Assembly: GCA_012842235.1 (NCBI GenBank)
Contig: DUTE01000212.1
Location: 1 to 7,738 of the forward strand
Direction: 5' to 3'
Source of the DNA: Bacillota bacterium
Lineage (GTDB): Bacteria; Bacillota; DTU065
DNA length: 7,738 nucleotides
Under the pieces are notes generated by a model. It worked only from the letters and a program-made list of their open reading frames with translations. It made no database searches and was not told where the DNA came from. Shown in pieces: positions 7,068-7,738 of the stretch. Each line of letters starts with the position of its first letter. The stretch's first letter is position 1. A program made the translations under genes and the position numbers.

Positions 7068-7738
7068 TTGCCAACTAAATTCGACTCTGATTTAACGTTC
7101 TCTCCCTCGCCTACAACAGTTAAAGGAGTCTCTTTTAGATCTGTATTTAAATAGCCGATTTGGCAATTCTTGCCAATAATAGCATCACTACCAATGATAG
7201 CCTTTCGAACAAAAGCTCCATCTTCAATTCTTGCTCCTGGCATTATTACTGAGTCATAAACCTCTGCACCTTTGCCAATATAGACACCAGGGAAAATAAC
7301 TGAATGGCAAACTTTTCCGTAGTTAATGCATCCTTCATTTATAAGCGTATCGACTACTACACTAGATTCGCCTAAATAATGTGGTGGCTGCTTGGGATTT
7401 ACCGAATAAATCCGCCAGCTTCGGTCAAAAAGATCAAACTTTGGCCGTTGCCCTAAAAGATCCATATTGGCTTCCCAAAGACTCTCTAGCGTACCAACAT
7501 CTTTCCAATAACCTCTAAAGGGATAAGCAAAAATCCGTTCTTCACTTGCAAGCATTCGGGGAATAACATCTTTGCCAAAGTCATTTGTTGATAAAGGGTC
7601 TTTTGCATCTTCTTCAAGATATTGTTTTAGAGAATCATAATTAAAAATATAAACCCCCATCGAAGCTAAGTTACTTTTGGGTGTCTTTGGCTTTTCTTGA
7701 AATTCAACAATCCTCAAGTAGATTTGGCATAATAAATA
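7049..7738 (-). CDS. glgC: Glucose-1-phosphate adenylyltransferase (ADP-glucose pyrophosphorylase), C-terminal part
   Basis: GlgC makes ADP-glucose from ATP and glucose-1-phosphate, the committed step of bacterial glycogen synthesis. The frame is open to the right edge and about 170 N-terminal residues, including the nucleotide loop, lie outside. Taking L of LRIVEF (codon 7715-7717) as residue 1, visible motifs are [16 protein letters not shown] (6-21), whose K9 corresponds to the glucose-1-phosphate-binding lysine of E. coli (K195), FGKDVIP (47-53), and [20 protein letters not shown] (69-88). The rest is the C-terminal beta-helix of hexapeptide repeats (about 115-190) that mediates oligomerisation and regulation. 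The TTG at 7715-7717 is not a credible start because it is inside the catalytic domain and has no ribosome binding site. The seven codons upstream of it (7718-7738) do not resemble the family, so a frameshift or sequence error close to the edge is possible. It overlaps glgD by 4 nt. Confidence 0.95.
   Translation of the reverse strand, partial: YLLCQIYLRIVEFQEKPKTPKSNLASMGVYIFNYDSLKQYLEEDAKDPLSTNDFGKDVIPRMLASEERIFAYPFRGYWKDVGTLESLWEANMDLLGQRPKFDLFDRSWRIYSVNPKQPPHYLGESSVVVDTLINEGCINYGKVCHSVIFPGVYIGKGAEVYDSVIMPGARIEDGAFVRKAIIGSDAIIGKNCQIGYLNTDLKETPLTVVGEGENVKSESNLVGKEGEII

Noticed and set aside
6898..7095. Plus-strand open frame of 65 codons across the glgC-glgD overlap
   Set aside because: It is antisense to two well-supported overlapping genes and shows no recognisable domain.
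7715..7717. TTG as a true start giving a short 222-residue GlgC
   Set aside because: It falls in the middle of the catalytic domain, has no ribosome binding site, and the frame stays open to the window edge. The gene is cut by the edge, with a possible sequence error there.

Overview
The window holds most of one bacterial glycogen (alpha-glucan) operon. All genes lie on the minus strand and occupy nearly every base. In transcription order (right to left) they are glgC (ADP-glucose pyrophosphorylase, 5' end outside the window), glgD (its catalytically degenerate paralogue), glgA (glycogen synthase), a cytosolic type I pullulanase (pulA/amyX-like), glgB (branching enzyme) and glgP (glycogen phosphorylase, only its first 167 codons inside the window). 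Junctions are tight: glgC and glgD overlap by 4 nt, and the other gaps are 45, 21, 29 and 40 nt. Each complete gene, and glgP, has a purine-rich Shine-Dalgarno sequence. I see no promoter or strong terminator inside, so one polycistronic transcript is the simplest reading. The real promoter and end of the operon lie outside the window.

The organism looks like a low-GC Gram-positive bacterium (Bacillota, probably a clostridial lineage). Three things suggest this: AT-rich DNA, a paired GlgC/GlgD arrangement of the Bacillus/Geobacillus/Clostridia type, and strong GGAGG-like ribosome binding sites. GlgB, GlgA and GlgC resemble the Bacillus-type proteins as I remember them. I cannot name a genus from the sequence alone.

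The genes form a complete storage cycle. GlgC, with GlgD as probable regulatory partner, makes ADP-glucose. GlgA polymerises it into alpha-1,4 chains, and GlgB adds alpha-1,6 branches. GlgP shortens outer chains by phosphorolysis to glucose-1-phosphate, and the pullulanase removes branch stubs that stop the phosphorylase. The gene order differs from the well-known Bacillus glgBCDAP layout: here glgB sits late, next to a debranching gene inserted between glgA and glgB.

This is largely an ordinary metabolic region, and I found no previously undescribed system. Points worth a second look are a loss of family similarity in the last 21 bases of the right edge (possible frameshift or assembly error in glgC), a terminator-shaped but AU-rich hairpin across the glgD stop codon, and the embedded pullulanase gene. 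No stretch over 300 bases lacks a gene, and I saw no RNA genes, mobile elements or CRISPR arrays.
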